NCBI GenBank assembly: GCA_013399115.1
Contig: VXAA01001151.1
Location: 572,601 to 636,600 of the forward strand
Length of the DNA: 64,000 bases
Direction: 5' to 3'
Source of the DNA: Anseranas semipalmata
Taxonomy: Eukaryota; Chordata; Aves; Anseriformes; Anseranatidae
The notes under the pieces were generated by a model, which searched no databases, was not told where the DNA came from, and saw only the letters and a list, made by a program, of their open reading frames with translations. Both the position numbers and the translations under genes were made by a program. Positions 11,201-24,185 of the stretch are shown here, piece by piece (positions within the stretch are counted from its first letter, which is position 1; each line of letters begins with the position of its first letter).

Positions 11201-13474
11201 GTACAATAAAGTAACATTTTTTACTGTTAACATAATAAAATGGCTGATATTTGCCCATCTTCAATGTTGCAATAAAATATTTTAATCCCTTTAAAACTCA
11301 TATCTGCTTTTCAAGTAACTGTCAAACTCTGGTTGAGATACAGTAATGTAATCCTTTGTGAGTACAGTCAGAAATACTCTACAAGAATACGTGGTCTTTC
11401 TGTGTACAGGGTTTCCAGTACATTCACAAAACACACACTGTATATTTCTTATGTGAAATGTTTAGGTTGAGAATAATACAGAGCTTGGAAAACATTCCAG
11501 ACAAGTGGTTCTTTCCTTTTCCTAAGTGTATGCATCCTATAAAACAGTTCCACTGGCTTATATTGATTTGAACAGATCAACTTGAAAACCGACAGAAAGG
11601 GTTGTTTACAGAAGACCATTTTTTTCACTATATTAAGTAGCACTGATTGAAAGTTCCCAATAGGAGCTCTAAGAAGGAATTTTTGAAATTTTAAGATATA
11701 AGAGATTGAGGTCAGAATAGGCAATAAAAGTCACAAGATTGTGATGGCATTATTTTAGGATAATAATCTTATTTTAAGATATGAAAATACTGAAGCAATC
11801 ATGCCAGCATAAGAAATAATTATACCATAATTCATAAGTGCATAATTTATCAAAACAATAGAGCAGTCATGGTTAGATGCAACCTAATATTCCTGTATAA
11901 GATATAACTACACACTGTACAATCGTTCCTTTTTATAGTTATTTTTACAGTTAGTCCTCACCCAAATTAAGCTGAGTACTTCAAGGTATGAATGGCATTA
12001 CAAAATAAACACAACTCACAACAGGGCTTTATTACTGCTACTGCACCACCATGGCATGCAAGTAACTATGTAGTCAACTATAAACAGTAAAATGTCATCA
12101 TTTTTCTGAAATAAAAAGAACATGAAAAATACAGATATAGTAGTAAACATCAATTATCTTTTTATATCTTTCATATTTACCAGAAGTCTATCATTACATG
12201 AGGAATTTATACCTCTGTATCACTCTCCTGTACTAGCATGGTGGCAAATTTGGAGCTGAGAAACTACACTTTCAACAAGCTCATACAAAATTACTTGTTT
12301 CATATTATACTGCTGTCAATGTGTAATGCATAAATGAGAACATGACATGTCTGCTACCTACCCCTTAGCATTCTCTTACTTTTTTGTATATTCATGAATT
12401 TTGAGTAAATAAAAAGACTGAGGGCCATTAAAGCTGTTTGCTAGGTTATCTGTTGTGCAGACCAAGTCCCCAAAAGGCTAATGTCCAATGAAATGGAAAC
12501 TCTTTCATCTGCTTTTTGTTGCTGAGTACTGTTTGTGTGAGCAGCCATACTGGATGCTGAATTTCAGAACCACTGTTGGAAGCAACCTGAATTTCTAAAT
12601 ACTTATTTCATTTTTGGTATGCAGGGTAATTGCTTTGAAAATGAGGCTGACATGAAATTCTGCAGCTGGGAGATCAACACCATCAGAAAACCATACTGTG
12701 CTATTAAACATGGGTCAAATTGCTGACTGGGATTCATTTTTTTCTGTTTGAAGGTCAGAACAATTTATAGATACTAGAAAATTTCAATATTGAAACAGGA
12801 GCAGGTAGATTCCTGTAGAGTAACAGCAAGTTAGACTTGCAATCTTGGAGACTCTCTCAGAAAAAATGCCAAGCTTGATCGCAGAAGAAACTTTCCCATG
12901 CTCAATCAGTTTTGCTAACAAGTTAGCTGGCATGGAAGACTCACATGAGCTCTTTGTAAAATATCTCAATCAGAATTCTGAAAAGAGTTTTAGGAACAGA
13001 AACATGAAAGCACACCCATCACTCTGTGGCAGCCCATATTACATTTCTGAGCCTTTTGCAAGTTAAAAAAAAAAAGAAATTCTCAAATCATTTTTTTTAA
13101 ATGGAATTATCCTTTAAATATTACTCGTGGTATTCTCAGCTTATACCTATGCTAAATTCAAAAGTTGCCTACCTATTTTGGGCAATGATAAATGAACACC
13201 TAAATCCAAATGATCCTCTGTAGTTCCTGCTTACTGGAAAGACATCTTAATGCTGATTACAAGGAAAGAGCTGTACAATTCTCATTGTTACATTAAGCTA
13301 TACAAAAATGTCCTTTAGTTTCCTGGAATTTGCTTAATTTTCAATTATACAATTTCCTTCTACATTACAAAACAATGTACAGTTTTTCCTAGTTCTGTTC
13401 AAGGTTTTTCCCTGCTCTGATATGTTCAGGATTAAGAATACTAGGTATTTTATTTAATATTTTGTTGATATCAG
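8226..13474. other. Non-coding AT-rich block; possible conserved elements
   Basis: No coding frame above chance. Around 10,300-10,480 the sequence has homeodomain/POU-type words, including ATGCATTAGCAT at 10,332-10,343. The stretch 12,420-12,730 has few homopolymers and balanced composition, which is often seen in conserved non-coding DNA. Both are guesses from texture only. Confidence 0.4.
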
Positions 13475-13485
13475 AATCCACTCTT

Positions 13486-13491
13486 TTTATT
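13486..13491 (-). terminator. Possible polyadenylation signal AATAAA (minus strand)
   Basis: The plus strand reads TTTATT, that is AATAAA on minus, about 200 nt after the stop of the candidate exon at 13,694-13,818. A second AATAAA on the same strand lies at 13,449-13,454. The hexamer is common by chance in AT-rich DNA, so its value depends on the exon call. Confidence 0.2.
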
Positions 13492-13693
13492 AAAGCTCAT
13501 CAAATACACTCACACCTACTATAAGTTTGTTCTGCTTTGGGGTACAGTAGGCTGTGTGACTATAACAGAGCACAGTACCTCTTATGTTCATTCATAGATT
13601 TGCCTCCATAAAAACTGAGGCTGTAGTATAGCTTTCAATGGAAGCCATTTAAAAAGAAAACATTACAGAATATACAATTGAAGTTTTTGAATC

Positions 13694-13818
13694 TCAGACA
13701 CAAGTTCCTTGACGTGTTGAAAGATGATGTTTTCGATTTCTGACTCCTGAACTCTTATCTTTACAGTCCGCAGGCTTCTGTTGTGAAATGTCTATCAGTG
13801 CACTTGCAATTGCAAGAC
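13694..13818 (-). CDS. Candidate C-terminal coding exon of an unidentified gene
   Basis: On the minus strand a long pyrimidine-rich tract ends TTTATCTTACAG at 13,819, followed by an open frame entered in phase 1 (two exon bases complete a split codon). It runs 40 codons to TGA at 13,694-13,696. The peptide starts LAIASALIDI and ends KHHLSTRQGTCV: a short hydrophobic stretch, then a basic, polar tail. Downstream on the same strand an AATAAA lies at 13,486-13,491, about 200 nt past the stop, so acceptor, terminal coding segment, 3' UTR and poly-A signal are all in place. I do not recognise the protein. The HH...QGTC ending faintly recalls TAFA chemokine-like proteins, but the frame stops where their cysteine-rich domain would begin, so I do not assign it. 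No upstream exon with matching phase was identified. A chance frame or a lncRNA exon remains possible. Confidence 0.25.
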
Positions 13819-14023
13819 CTGTAAGATAAATAAAGGGAAAAAAAAATTTAATGCCCAGCTTTCCTGAGAAGACTTCCATAGCAATGTGGTGGTTCATTTC
13901 ACGCGCAGTTTTTGTACTTTCCCAGAAGTGATCAGCTTTATTTTACAGTCAGATAACAAGTTCTCACTTTCTGAAATGCCACCTGGTAACAGTGGTAACA
14001 GAGTGGTAGCAGAGGAAGAAAAA

Positions 14024-14131
14024 AGTGCAGTTAAGAGACCAGACTGGGAATCAGGAGAGCCAAGTTCCATGTACATCTCTTATTGATTTATTGTGTGATT
14101 GTAGCTTCACCTGTCTTTATCATCATTTTCT
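14024..14131 (+). repeat. MIR-like ancient SINE fragment
   Basis: The run GTGCAGTTAAGAGACCAGAC, GGGAATCAGGAGAGCCAAGTTCC, TTATTGTGTGATTGTAGCTTCACCTGTC and TTTATCATCATTTTC matches the order of the MIR core: 'gtggttaagagc', 'gagtcaggagacctgggttc', 'gctgtgtgaccttgggcaagtcac', then 'catctgtaaaatg'. Moderate divergence and small gaps. Overlapping ORFs are by-products. Confidence 0.6.
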
Positions 14132-14135
14132 TGGT

Positions 14136-17100
14136 TATGTGGACCAAGAGCTCTCTGACATGGATTTTCTCTTGTTAAATGTTTTTGCATTGCATTTAGA
14201 AATGGATGAAGCTATCAAATCAGAAAATAAGAGCAAAATGGAGACCATAGTTAATTTTAGACAAAATTGTACCCTTGAATATTTCTCTTTCTCAATATAT
14301 GTGCCTTCCTGTCCTGAGATGTTAGTATTTACCATGCATAAGAAGATACGAAAATATCTTTCCAGAATGCATGGGCTTGTGAACAGACAGTGAAACGTGA
14401 TGGTGTTGACCTGTATTAATTCTAAATGTACTCAACTCTCCAAAACTCTTCTTTTCCAAATTGTGGTTAAATTGACAATATTTCACATTATAAACTTAAC
14501 AGAATATTACAGAGTATTGCAAAGGGCGTGGGCAGGCATGCCTAGGAAATGAGTAGTTTAAGAATTTACTATTCCATTTGATTGTTACTGAAATGTTTAA
14601 TCAAAGGTAATTCTAAATTTTTTAAATTCACACAGGTGATATTTCACTGAAATGGATTACAAGTATTCACATCATTCATATGTTATACTCCACCATTGCC
14701 ACAATAAAACCGTAACAGTTATATTTGCAAAAGCACATTTAAATATACCCGTAAGGTAGGCAAAGATTGTGCTGGTTCTCCATACTGCCCAATACATCTC
14801 AGTCTCTCAAGTAACCTGAAGAATTTATGCTATTGCAAATGGTAGCACTATCTTTCTTACTTCACAAAAATGTTGCAACAATTAATTAATGAGTATACAG
14901 CTTTTTGAAAATTCATAGCACTATAGTGTAAAATGCTAAGTACAATTATCATTGTTGCATTTCAGGATATGTAAGAGCCAAGATTAATTAAGTCTTTTTT
15001 CTCACATACACATATATTTTCTGGCGTGAGCTAGTGATGCTTTAAATTGGACTTTGATAGATGAAATTTTTGAAATCTTCAAGGCACCTTTAAAATATCA
15101 GCCATATCTGGTAATAGAAAATTCAAGGATAAAATCTAAACATTTTGATGCTTGCTTCCACATGATCCTGGTTTTAACAACTAGGCTTAGGGAGTATGCT
15201 AAATGGAATTAATATTATTAGGAAAACAGGCTTTCCATTTTTTATAAGATATTTTAAAACACGCTTGGATGCATGATGCTAGCCTCACTTTACATAACAA
15301 TTAACGAAAAAGAAGAACAATTTTCTTCAAATCTAATGCTGCATACCAGGATACGCTGGCATGCTGTTAGAGTTCCATTAAAATCAGGTCACTCTGGAAG
15401 ATCATTTTTCAAAACGTCACACAAATCATCTGATGAAATTCATTTATTATGTTCTCTAAGCCCTCCATAGTTCCTTGTTATCAAAGCAATACAATTAACT
15501 GGGGGAACAATTCATTATTTCAGACTGGCAGTCTAAAGGAATTTCATTTACCAAGTCAAGCTGATGCACAGACACTGCAAGCAAGCAGAATTTGCATCAA
15601 AATACAACAGAAAATTTGATAAAAATGCTGTGGCTTAAATATTCATTAAAAAAAAACACCTCACTTTCCCTTTATCTTACAGGTTTTGTATCTAAACAAC
15701 AAATGTGAATACTTTTATAGTCATTAAAGTTGGAATTGTAAAACCCATAGTGCTCTATATCTGTTACCTTTGTTCATAAGTTTACCTGCCTTGCCTGAAT
15801 GCTGCCATATAAACATCCTACCTACCACCCAGACTGGTATTTTCCAAACCAGTATACAGTTTCTGGTTGCTTCTGACTCTTGAGTAAGATGGCAGAAAGG
15901 AACAGTGGAATCAGTAAACATCCCACATGCAGAATCAGTGGGTCACCTCTAATAGTCCAATTTCCCAAAATTCAAGCCTACCTACAGGACCAGACCTATT
16001 TTTAAGTTTAGTTTGTTTTTCTACTAAATGTTATAGAAATAACCTGACCTAGTTCTGTGCAGCTAAAACAATCTGTAGCTTGTTTTATGTATATGTATGG
16101 AAAGATCATTAAGAAGTGAGCCCACTCAAATACATAAGTGGAAAGTTTATTTTTGTAAGACGCAATTGCATCCACAATGAGAAAAATACCAGAGAAAGCA
16201 ATATGAACTTGGTTATCTTTAGCAGAACCATTGTCTTTCCTAATGGAAGTTAAATGGTAATAGTTTATTCTCAGTAAGGAAGTGTCTAATCATAAAATTA
16301 CTGGTGTGTGAATTTTTTTTAATTTTTTTTATACAATTTTGCAAAACAATTAATAAGTACAGGAATAAAATACAGCACATCAAATGAGATTGCCTTGAAA
16401 AGTGCATTCCCGATTTATACACAAACAGCACTTTAATTTTGCATTTGAACAAAAGCATCTGAAAAAGTCATTCATTTTGAGAGGGTCTCCTCCCAGTCTC
16501 TGTAAAAACAGGCAGTACTATATATTTTAATTTTCCAGCAAAACAGCTTCATTAGGCGTGAAAGGTTAATTGCAGGTTTAAGTGCAGTTCAGGGAACAGT
16601 GCACGGGTCTGTAGTGAATAGCACAGTCTGCTACAGGAAGGCTGAGTGCTATAAACTGTTTGCCCTGCTGAAATGTTTTACTACCTCATTTACTAACTGT
16701 CTTCTTTTACTGCTTGTATTTGTAGTTCTTCTAAACCTTTAATAGCTACAGTTTTATTTCACTGTAATCAGATTTAAATGGAAATACCCATGCTGGGATG
16801 TTTAAACGCTTTTCCTCTGATTGTATAGAGCTACATTTGTACTGATGTAAGGCTACACTATCTCTCAAAGTAGAAAAAAAACTAACATTGAAAAAGTTAG
16901 TCTTACATGCTGGCTTGCATATTTAAAACCTTTTTTTTCCTCCTCTATTGTTCATTTTAATGAGAAATACATTGAGTTCTTTCTATTACTTTGTTAAAAA
17001 TAAGGGAACAAAGAATGACCTCAGATTCATGGTTTGGCAGGTAATTGGAAATGTTTTTTTCAATTTAAATATGTATTATTGGGAGATAACAATTGGATAG

Positions 17101-19749
17101 ATGTCTTCACTTGATTAAATTCTACATGTTTTCATTGCCACGCAGAGTCAGAAAATTCAGAATGCTGAAGGCAGTAAAATAACTACAGCTCAAGTAGATC
17201 AATTAGAATTGTTTGATATTTTAACCAATATTATAGTCATTGCTTAAGGTGACCTTAAATAAAATGACAGCTGCCATACAGAGAGACTTAAAGCATAAAA
17301 AAATGGGTAAACCATATACTATTACTTTAATAGCTTTATTCTTCAGCACACAGCAGTATTTGCATCACTTCTTTTTGTTGATTCTTTGAAGATTTGTTCC
17401 TGTACATGTTCACCTAATAGTGGACACAGTCCTTTCATTACGAAGGATCTGTTATTTGAAGTCTTTCCATTGTATAAGATGCAATGTCCATGAATATCCA
17501 TACAAATGGATCTAAGCAGTGTGAAGACATATTGAGAAAGTGATGAGAATTATAGACTCTAGCGTCTGATGAAGATGACCATTGCATACAATGAAGACAG
17601 TGAAGAGAACTTTATGCTTATCTCAATAAAACTACCAGTTATTATGTGGAGAATTTTTATGAGGTCTGTAATTTATCATTATTTCAAGTCTATAAAGATC
17701 TTTATTATATGTACACAATGTATATATTGCACATGTATAATTGACATTTATATACAAAAACACCTTGTTAAAAATACAGTCTTTTATCAGCTACTTCTTA
17801 ATTTGATCACCATAACCTTTGTGGATGCATTCCAGGACAGCATACATTTATTCTTTATAGGAAACATATACAGTAGCTATAGTGGTTATAATGGCAGAGG
17901 AACATAACTTTCAAAAAGGTCATTACTTGGTAAGTGTTTCTGAGTATCCACTGAAACAACTCTCTCACATTCTATTTGACACTGCACTAGGCATATTCTT
18001 CCTCAGTATAGTTGTTTGATAAAATTTTCAGGATTGTCTGGTACTTCCTATGTTTTTCCTGTTTTCTCATTAACCAAAATTTTTTCAAACTGACCAACTT
18101 GTGGTTAATTTTCACGACTGAAAAGCCCAGAATGTTGTTTGTGCTAAATACTCCTGTGCTACAGAGCAAGTCATGTGGGGAGCTAGCCAAAAGGCACATC
18201 AGATGGAACCAGAAAAAAATTGGGGATTCAGAGGAATGATCCACAAAACCTAACCTAACCACATGTAGATCTGATACTCAAATAACTACTTTCTAGAAGA
18301 AAAATTGAGTCATCTGAAATTCGACATTGTGCATGGCCAGAGGTACCATGGAGCTGTATCTCACAATAGAGCTAAGTTCATTTCAAAGTCATAAAATGGT
18401 CCAGTCCTGCCCATACATCTGAGAGTCCTGATCTAGCAGGTATGCCTAGACAATATCCAGAAATCACAGACTTAGTCAGAGAGAACAACTGTCATAAGCA
18501 ACTGCCAAGAAGAGTAAGTATCTGCAAAACCTTTCATATTGAAATGTTTTTGATTTGAACTTTTTTTTTTTAAAGACAAGCTGACAGCACCTCAAAATCA
18601 CAATTTTTTTATGGGCATCTCTTCCTGTTTGGTGCATGGATATGTATTTTAAGTTGACACTACTCTTACTATGAGAAAGATATATTAAAAAACTAAACTA
18701 ACTAGGAAATTACTTCGGGCAAGTAACCCCATCATTTCTTTTTCAGTGATATTTTGTGCTAGATGGGAAGACAGCCAAGAGACCAGGAGGTATGTTTTTC
18801 TTTTCTTATGCATATAACTTAATTAAATAAGTAATATACGAGACAGAGCTTAAACCATAACAATAATAAACTAAATAATGTAGTGTGGAATTAAATAGCC
18901 ACACACTAGTAGAGAGATGTCATGCTCTTTTGCATTATACCCTTGGCATTTGGTAATAACAGCTATCTATGAGGGGCTAAGAAACTCTTAGTGCCAGAAT
19001 AGACTTATAAATTACTTGCTGTCAGTTTGTGGGAAATGCAGACTATACAATAAAGAATCTTTTATGAAATGTTCATCCTTTCCCAATTTTTCTCATTTTG
19101 AAAAGGAAATGGCCCTACATATTTGTGTGAAATATTTGTGTTCCAAGGGGCCGGTAGTGATTTTTTTGTGTATGGTCAGGCAGTTTTCCCCTCCCTTTCA
19201 GTGTGAGATATCTCTAGTTTAGTTTGTAATGTATGTCTGCACAATGTCTGGTGCCTTTAAACTATCCAGCCAGCCAGTGGCTGAGACAGCATGTGCTGTT
19301 TGGTCTCTGGCTACAGGCAGATGGGGATTGACGATGTGACCAAGGTGCATGCTAACTTCCCAAGGACAGCCATCAGGTCAGAATGCGTGTACTCTAGGCT
19401 AATCCGCACCAATTTGGGATAGGTATCCAAGCACTTTGGGACAGGTCTCAGCAGGGCAAACAAATACTGTAGTGAAGAAGGGGATGTAGTGAGGTGTTGG
19501 AGGCACTGTGGTGGTAGGTTGGGATTGGTGCAATCTCATGTTGGTTAGCTTAAAGCTGTTTTCGCTCACCCACTTTTCTGAACTCAAGGAGCTTGAGATT
19601 ATAAGTAATGTAATAAAATTTAATATAATAAACTCATACAATAATATGAGATTATTGCAGTTTGCTGGACTGCATCATCAGACCTGTGCACCAGTCAGAC
19701 CTGTGTGCCTGGCCCAGGGAAGGCAGCACAGAAGGAAGCAGAAATGTGC
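14136..19749. other. Non-coding; scattered splice-like words only
   Basis: No gene is called. Splice-framed segments occur at 15,786-15,878 (minus) and 18,747-18,789 (plus, TTTCTTTTTCAG acceptor and GGAG/GTATGT donor, 43 bp), but both are short and uninformative. A locally GC-richer block at 19,240-19,520 has no recognised content. Confidence 0.45.
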
Positions 19750-20235
19750 TTAACAAGTGGGAAAGGAAGATCGAGATCATGGCTGACCTGAGCTGGGAGG
19801 TGAACTCACATTTGAAACTGCATAAGAGATAGTAGGCAGGGAATGGTAAGCCATGCAGGGTTTTGAAAATGAATAATGGTATTTGAAGCAATAGGAAAAG
19901 GAAGTGCATGGACCTACTAAAAATGATTTTTGTGATAAACCAACTAGTCAAGAAAATGATCTGAAATAAATGTCGTTAAGATAGCATTTTGTCAATGTGG
20001 CAATAATTCAGAAGTAAACTGCAGAGATCCAAGGCAAGGGCTTTTGTTTTGTGAATGCAGAGGGAAGACTGTTTTAGAGAGGCTGCGGCAGCAGAATTCA
20101 GCAAGGCTATCATATCAGTCTGGTTGTGAGGAAGCAAAGGAACTGTAGTGGGCAAGAACACTTGGGCAAGACCGGAGGGACAGCAAGGGTAATGGTGTCA
20201 TTAACACAGACTCAAGGGAAAATAGTGGAATAAGA
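19750..20235 (+). repeat. Ancient amniote interspersed repeat, family not named
   Basis: The text 'ggtaagccatgcagggttttgaaaa', 'caataattcagaa', 'ggcaagggcttttg', 'ttttagagaggctgcggcagcagaattcagcaag' and 'gggtaatggtgtcattaacac' follows, in order, a dispersed repeat widespread in reptile and mammal genomes. Its intact copies read like 'gagccattgaaggtttt', 'gcaataatccaggcgag', 'gatgagggcctgga' and 'atggtggtgtcattaac'. I know the pattern but cannot give its library name. Purine-rich and devoid of coding capacity; it explains the local ORFs on both strands. Confidence 0.45.
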
Positions 20236-23200
20236 ACTGAATGCAAAGAAATGGAAAATCTTGTGGGAATGAAAAATAAATTACATAAAATTGGTCTGTA
20301 AATGAAGCTTAGGGTAACTTAACCTGTTGGTGATGCGTAACCCAAATCCAGGTGTATAGAACAGGGACTTTCATTGAAGTCAAATACATGCATTTTTTAC
20401 AAAGGAAACAGGAAATGGAACTACAGACACTTTTTCTGAGATCTCTGATACATTACTTTGCCACAAACCATCTTTAAATTTGAAGAGGAAAGCACACCTT
20501 AAGCTGTGATGGTTAAAAAAAAAGATTACTAGGTATGTTATTATATATTTCTTGGACCTTATTTCTTGGGACTCCCTGGTAAAACTTGTCACAGATTTGT
20601 CAGGGGGAGGACGGACAGTGAGGTAAAATGTTCTCAAAATCTCTTATTGACTCACTGTAGGTATTAAAATATGCTTGGGGAATGGTTAAATTTAGACCAG
20701 TTGAGTAATAGCTCCTAAAGCTGAAATACTTATCAGTACTAAATTTCAATTAACAAAGCAAGCATCGCATTTAGTCAGAAAATATATTCTTCTCACAGAA
20801 TAGTAGAGCTAAGAGAATTAAAGTCACTTGATGTTTTTTTCTAAGGTGTTTTACCTTGGCACTAGATACAGACAAGTAATCCATTGTTAGACCATTATTT
20901 TATTCCCTGTATAATTTTTGGACCTTTGACCACAAATGGTAATTACAGAAATCTGAGAATGCTCCTAACTTTTCCATTGCTTTTCTCAACATGGCTCATT
21001 TTATACAAAATGACGGAAAATTTTGTTTGCGAAGAATATTTTTACATTAAGAAATAAGCAACAATTACTGCATAAATAATTTTGCACGTAATCAGGCTTT
21101 CCCTGCCTTACATTTCTAGAATATGTTGGAGTCTAACAGATGTATCAGTAGCAAAATATGTTTACATTTTAGAGATAAAAAGCAAATTTTGTAGGATACA
21201 TAATGTTTTCAGAAAGCTATCAATTAAATACATGAATGAAAAATCACCTGTTACACAAAATAATTGTTATTTTAAGTTACTAGCAAAACAAGAGGTTTGT
21301 TTTTTAACTGACGACTATTAAAAACAGCTAAAAGGAATAATCTGCTAAGAACATGTGCAAACTTCATGCCAATTAGTTCCTTAATGCACTCCCACTTCAT
21401 GTTACACATCATGCATTAAAATGCAAGTAATTACACAGGTTTCCATAATGGACAGTAATATTTGAAACATTTGTTTTTTTTTTTCACACAAAAAAAATGT
21501 TAAATTTTCAGTTTGATTACATCTCCTTTCCACTGAATCATTTATCCATATGTTATGAAAAACATCTCTATTCTTGTGATGTTGCGCAGCAGTTTAATTT
21601 GTTTTCAAGAAAATCACTATAAACTAATTTGCTACTCTGCAAGAATTTGGTAAGATGCATTAATCATGCCAGAATCTAATTTGGTCTTGTAAACTCATTG
21701 CTGTAGAAGAGAAAAAGATATACTCAGAGTACTGAAGAAGCAATATTTTCACTTACTTTTAGCCATACCTGGGTAAATACAAATGAAATTCTAATTGGTT
21801 TTGTTTACAAGTCAGTATCACAGCTGTGACTCAGGTGGGGTTAGTTTGTGAACCTCACTATAGTAATGAGACACATTTGGATTGCAAAAGCCTCCTCCAG
21901 ACCAGTACACCTCAGGTTACTCATACAGCATTACTTTCCTCTTTGTCTCTACCTTCAGCCATCTCCTTTGACAGGGATCCTGCATGCCAATCAGAGAAAG
22001 GTGAAGGTATGAAAACTGTAAAAATTTGTGAGCTTCAGATACATTTTTGAAGCTTTTTAAACCAAATCCATTCATAAAGGTTGGACTGTTTAACCACTGT
22101 GATGAAAGCTAAAGCCTTACTAAACATTCTGAATAGGATGAACACCTGTGAGAAAAAGATTTACCATTTGTATAAGGAGGTGTACTAGACAATACAGTGC
22201 TGAACTATCATTTCATGCAATTAAGTAATCAGAAAACCTGAATATATGTGTGTGAGTATCTGGGAAAAAAAGAGAGTTTGGGGCACGACTGAACAATCAG
22301 GGAATAGTTAGATGGAGACAAGGCAGACAGATTCACTGGGGTTTGCTTCCCTCCACAGGGGCCTTACTTGCAGAGGGTGATTTAAAGCAGATCTCTTCAT
22401 GCCTGTAGAGGAAATCTAGGGTGATTAACCTTGCCAGGTGTACTTCAGTATTTGTGAATACCTCCCTAATGTTCCATCTGGGTGATAACAAATATTTTTA
22501 GATTTGCAGCTTTACTACTCTTACACTCTATTCCCCTCACTGCTGTTCCTCTGCTATGCAGTTTATTGCTCCAATATCAGACCTCTCCTCTCCTCAAGAC
22601 AAAACACACAACCATAAAGACAATAGGTTTAAGGACCCAACAGGGGCCAATTCCACTCCCACTGGAGATAACACAATACTATTTACATTATCATTTACTT
22701 TTAAGCAAGAAGATCAGAGCAGTAATCCTCAAAGATGCTGTATGTTGCTGTTTCTCACTCTTGCACCTTTATTTTGCAGATGCTGTTTTATTTTCCACTG
22801 TCAAAAAAATTATTTAAACCAGAAAGTGATGAATATGATCATACAAACAAATGATTACGTTCACCAGAAATTCAAAAGGACTCTCAAAAGATTAATCAGA
22901 AGTAGGTATGCTATCTGCACTGCTTTTCGCATAACAAAGTCTCACTTATAAGTTTTGCTTTCCAAGGTTGATGAAGTACTGGACTTGTTTTCCAATGCCA
23001 ACATATTGCTGCAATATATCATTGCTCTAACCACTGTTTGGCTTGCAATTTGGTTTTGGCCAAATAACAATGCCAGTTTTTCAGTATTCTGTTGATTTCC
23101 ACAATTAGACATTCAGTACATCCCCAGCTACATAGCCAGCAGTCACTCTGACAAAACAAACGATCTTTGGAGTGTAACAAAGAATTAAGTCAACAGGACA

Positions 23201-24075
23201 GAAAGCGTGCCCAGAATTTTGAAACATATTTTGAAATATTACTAAAAGGACAACTTCAGGGTCCCCAGCATCTCTAACATAAGGTTGCTCCATACCTATT
23301 AATGCCCAAGAATACAGAAGATTCAGAAACAAGCAGAAAATCTTGGCAAACGGCTGAAAAGCTCAGACAATAAAAATGTAAAAAAAAAAAAAAGAAAATG
23401 GCCCTAACAGAATCCTGCACAGCACTGAAAGAGAATAATTCTGAAGGGCATATGCAGACAGGTTATATGGCTACTCATTTATTCTTCCTGAATCTTCTAT
23501 ATTACACTGAATACACTGTATTATAACTTTAACAAGCAAAATGACACACTTAGACCTGGTTATTGTCAAAACGTATGGGAAAAATATTCCATTTCAAACG
23601 GTCTGTTTGTAACTGATTACATACCATTGGCTCTGAACAGTCAATATAGATAATATCAGTACAATGATAGTAGCAGAGCACAGTCTCTGTTTGTGTGACA
23701 CATGCAGATAGAGCAAATGCCTGAAACTGCAAGATACTAATACTATGATTGTGTATCACTGAAAATATATTGTGTTTCCTAGGCATGCTTCCTAGTTTGG
23801 AGAGAAAAACTAGAAAATTAGCAGGAGACAGTGACAGTTACCTAGCTCTACGTCTACTCACACTCCAACAGATGACAAGTAGCACCCATTGTCTCATTTA
23901 CCAATCCCATTACAAAATTTGAAATATATATACCCTATTCTGGTACAAATATTACCAAATTATAACTTTTGTCATTTGAAACTTTCCTGCAAATGTACAT
24001 TTTCCATGTGACTAGAAAAAAATGAGAAAGTTGCTCCGGACACACCAAATTCATATTCAGTGCTTCTCCTTTTAG
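20236..24075. other. Non-coding; possible conserved element at 21.35-21.70 kb
   Basis: No gene seen. The segment 21,350-21,700 holds repeated homeodomain-type cores (CCAATTAGTTCC, CATGCATTAAAATG, AGTAATTAC, GATGCATTAATCATG) with few simple repeats apart from one T/A patch at 21,474-21,498. This resembles the texture of vertebrate developmental enhancers, but conservation cannot be judged from one sequence. Confidence 0.4.
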
Positions 24076-24185
24076 GAACTGCATCCACAAGAGATACAAG
24101 AGCTGTGAAGTGTTTTTCTCTTGGGATCAGATTGGAATAAAATCACAGCCTGATGGGCACACCACCATTTTATCCAACAAACAAG
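24076..24185 (+). other. Splice-framed open segment (candidate exon, 110 bp)
   Basis: TGCTTCTCCTTTTAG precedes 24,076 and CAAG/GTAAAA follows at 24,185, a reasonable acceptor and donor. One frame is open throughout, entered after a single base, with peptide starting NCIHKRYKSCEVFFSWDQIG; the other two frames contain stops. I recognise no protein family. It could be a lncRNA exon or chance, since AG...GT pairs with one open frame over 110 bp are not rare. Confidence 0.15.

Noticed and set aside
13700..13818. Assignment of the 13.7 kb exon to the TAFA (FAM19A) family from its HH...QGTC ending
   Set aside because: The frame stops two residues after GTC, so the conserved cysteine-rich domain is absent and the match is only a few residues.
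15786..15878. Minus-strand 93-bp splice-framed segment
   Set aside because: Acceptor is good but the donor is weak, only one of three frames is open, and the peptide is uninformative.
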